From an uncultured delta proteobacterium (lineage in GTDB: Bacteria > Myxococcota_A > Bradymonadia > REDH01): a DNA stretch of 7,802 bases. Position numbers and translations under genes: made by a program. The DNA lies in the NCBI GenBank assembly GCA_903873545.1, contig CAIQPA010000544.1, positions 1 to 7,802 of the forward strand. Direction: 5' to 3'. The notes under the pieces were generated by a model. That model was not told where the DNA came from. It worked only from the letters and a program-made list of their open reading frames with translations, and ran no database searches. Shown in pieces: positions 6,376 to 7,802 of this stretch. Position 1 is the first letter of the stretch; each line of letters begins with the position of its first letter.

Positions 6376-7802
6376 ATGACTCCCGACCAACTTCGCAGCG
6401 CCTTTCTCCACTACTTCACCGAGCAGCTCCACACCGTGGTCGCCTCGAGCCCCGTCGTCCCCGAGGGCGACCCGACGCTGCTCTTCACCAACGCAGGCAT
6501 GAACCAGTTCAAGGATGTGCTCCTTGGACTCGAGAAGCGCGACTACGTGCGGGCCGCGAGCGCTCAAAAGTGCATCCGCGCCGGTGGCAAGCACAACGAC
6601 CTCGACGAGGTCGGCAAGGATGGCCGCCACCTCACCTTCTTTGAGATGCTCGGAAACTGGTCCTTCGGCGAGTATTACAAGCGGGAGTCGCTCAAGTGGG
6701 GCTGGGAGTTCGTCACCAAGGTGATGAAGCTCGACCCCGCCCGCCTCTACGTCTCGGTCTACAAGGACGACGACGAGTCCTGGGACATCTGGGAGAAGGA
6801 GCTCGGCCTCGCGCCCGACCACATCGTCCGCCTCGGCGACGTGGAGGCCGGCGACGAAGAGAACTTCTGGTCGATGGGTCCCACCGGACCCTGCGGCCCC
6901 TGCTCCGAAATCTACTACGACAACCACCCCGAGTATGGCTTCGCCCCCTGGGCGCCCGGCTTCGATGGCGAGCGCTTCCTCGAAATCTGGAACCATGTCT
7001 TCATGGAGTTCAACCGTGACGACTCCGGCGCGCTCACCCCGCTGCCGATGAAGTCGGTCGACACGGGCATGGGCCTCGACCGGGCGGCGGCCGTCATGGC
7101 GGGCGTCGACAACGTCTTCCACACCGGTCTCTTCGCGGGCATCCTCGAGCGCACCCACTTCCTGCTGACGGGCGAGCGCATCAAAGCCTCGGAGCTCTTC
7201 CACCGCTCCAACTTCACCGAGTACTGCGTCATCGCCGACCATGTGCGGACAGTCATGTTCAGCATCTGTGACGGCGCCACCTTCGCCAACGAGGGCCGCG
7301 GCTACGTGCTTCGCCGCATCCTCCGTCGCGCCGTCCGCCACGGCCGCAACCTGGGCTTCACCAAGCCCTTCCTCTTCGAAGTGACCACCGCGGTCGTCGA
7401 AGACTTCAGCCATGTCTACCCCGAACTCCGTCGCAAGCAGCGCGAGGCGCAGACGATCATCAAGACCGAAGAGGAGCGCTTCTTCCGCACGCTCGAGCGC
7501 GGCATCGCCCTCTTCGACGAAGTCGCGCAGGCCGCCACCTCCGAGGGCCGCAAGGCAATCGCCGGCGACGACGTCTTCAAACTCTACGACACCTTTGGCT
7601 TCCCGCCCGACCTGACCGAGATCATGGCTGGTGAGCGGGGCCTCGGCATCGACGGCGCCGGCTACCAGGTGGCCATGGAGCGCCAGCGCGACCGGAGCCG
7701 CTCCGCCGACGCCCGCTACGAAGTGGCCGGCGAGTGGGTCATTCTCCTCGAAGGCGCCGCCGACCAGTTCATCGGTTACGACCGGCTCGAGGCGACCACC
7801 GA
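6376..7802 (+). CDS. alaS: Alanine-tRNA ligase, N-terminal 475 residues (runs off the right edge)
   Basis: Class II aminoacyl-tRNA synthetase that activates alanine with ATP and charges tRNA-Ala. The visible part holds the catalytic core and tRNA-recognition region. It opens with SSPVVPEGDPTLLFTNAGMN (24-43) and AGGKHNDLDEVG (69-80), then class II motif 2 RHLTFFEMLGNWSFG (84-98). Further on are MGPTGPCGPCSEIYYD (167-182), WNHVFMEFNR (205-214) and the motif 3 region VDTGMGLDR (228-236). NEGRGYVLRRILRRAVRHGR (305-324) follows, and then DTFGFPPDLT (405-414). The editing and C-Ala domains lie beyond the edge; the family usually has about 870-900 residues. The ATG at 6376 is the only usable start, since an in-frame TAG lies at 6331 with no other start codon between. 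There is no clear Shine-Dalgarno sequence, only AAGAA about 10 nt upstream. It is divergent from the lipoprotein pair, with a 188-bp spacer. Confidence 0.98.
   Translation, partial: MTPDQLRSAFLHYFTEQLHTVVASSPVVPEGDPTLLFTNAGMNQFKDVLLGLEKRDYVRAASAQKCIRAGGKHNDLDEVGKDGRHLTFFEMLGNWSFGEYYKRESLKWGWEFVTKVMKLDPARLYVSVYKDDDESWDIWEKELGLAPDHIVRLGDVEAGDEENFWSMGPTGPCGPCSEIYYDNHPEYGFAPWAPGFDGERFLEIWNHVFMEFNRDDSGALTPLPMKSVDTGMGLDRAAAVMAGVDNVFHTGLFAGILERTHFLLTGERIKASELFHRSNFTEYCVIADHVRTVMFSICDGATFANEGRGYVLRRILRRAVRHGRNLGFTKPFLFEVTTAVVEDFSHVYPELRRKQREAQTIIKTEEERFFRTLERGIALFDEVAQAATSEGRKAIAGDDVFKLYDTFGFPPDLTEIMAGERGLGIDGAGYQVAMERQRDRSRSADARYEVAGEWVILLEGAADQFIGYDRLEATT

Noticed and set aside
6355..7413. 352-codon minus-strand open frame opposite alaS
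   Set aside because: alaS on the plus strand is unambiguous; the complement frame stays open because third positions in alaS are mostly C or G.

Overview
The window comes from a GC-rich bacterium with a strong preference for G or C at third codon positions. Two lipoprotein genes with long Asp/Thr/Ser/Gly linkers, one carrying thrombospondin-3-like calcium loops and a von Willebrand factor A domain, sit beside a sucC-sucD-ndk-rlmN cluster. That combination suggests a Myxococcota-like (former Deltaproteobacteria) genome. This placement is an inference from gene style and gene order, not a database result. No RNA gene, CRISPR array, insertion sequence or prophage gene was found, and coding density is high.

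Right to left, on the minus strand, there are two gene groups. The first (6187 to 3231) encodes a 668-residue VWA/TSP3 lipoprotein and a 317-residue lipoprotein. The second starts inside the first gene's stop codon (GTGA overlap), so the two are almost certainly co-translated. A good sigma70-type promoter with a 14-bp palindrome at its predicted start point lies upstream. The second group (3107 to 1) is sucC, sucD, ndk and a partial rlmN: both subunits of succinyl-CoA synthetase, nucleoside diphosphate kinase, and the radical-SAM 23S rRNA/tRNA adenine-C2 methyltransferase. SucCD makes a nucleoside triphosphate by substrate-level phosphorylation and Ndk equilibrates the phosphate among NTP pools, so the first three genes form a logical unit. 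RlmN is linked by a 2-nt gap to ndk. The sucD-ndk spacer holds two hairpins without a T-tract.

On the plus strand, from 6376 to the right edge, is the 5' part of alaS, transcribed away from the lipoprotein pair. The 188-bp divergent spacer carries several inverted repeats, including a perfect 7-bp arm pair enclosing the candidate alaS -10 region.

The central metabolism and translation genes look ordinary and intact. The part that deserves attention is the coupled lipoprotein pair. The smaller protein has a C-terminal domain I cannot assign, with a predicted helix-strand-strand-strand order that recalls a degenerate PD-(D/E)XK nuclease fold. The larger has an intact MIDAS metal site, six N-terminal Asp loops, one extra C-terminal Asp loop and twelve cysteines in the mature part.
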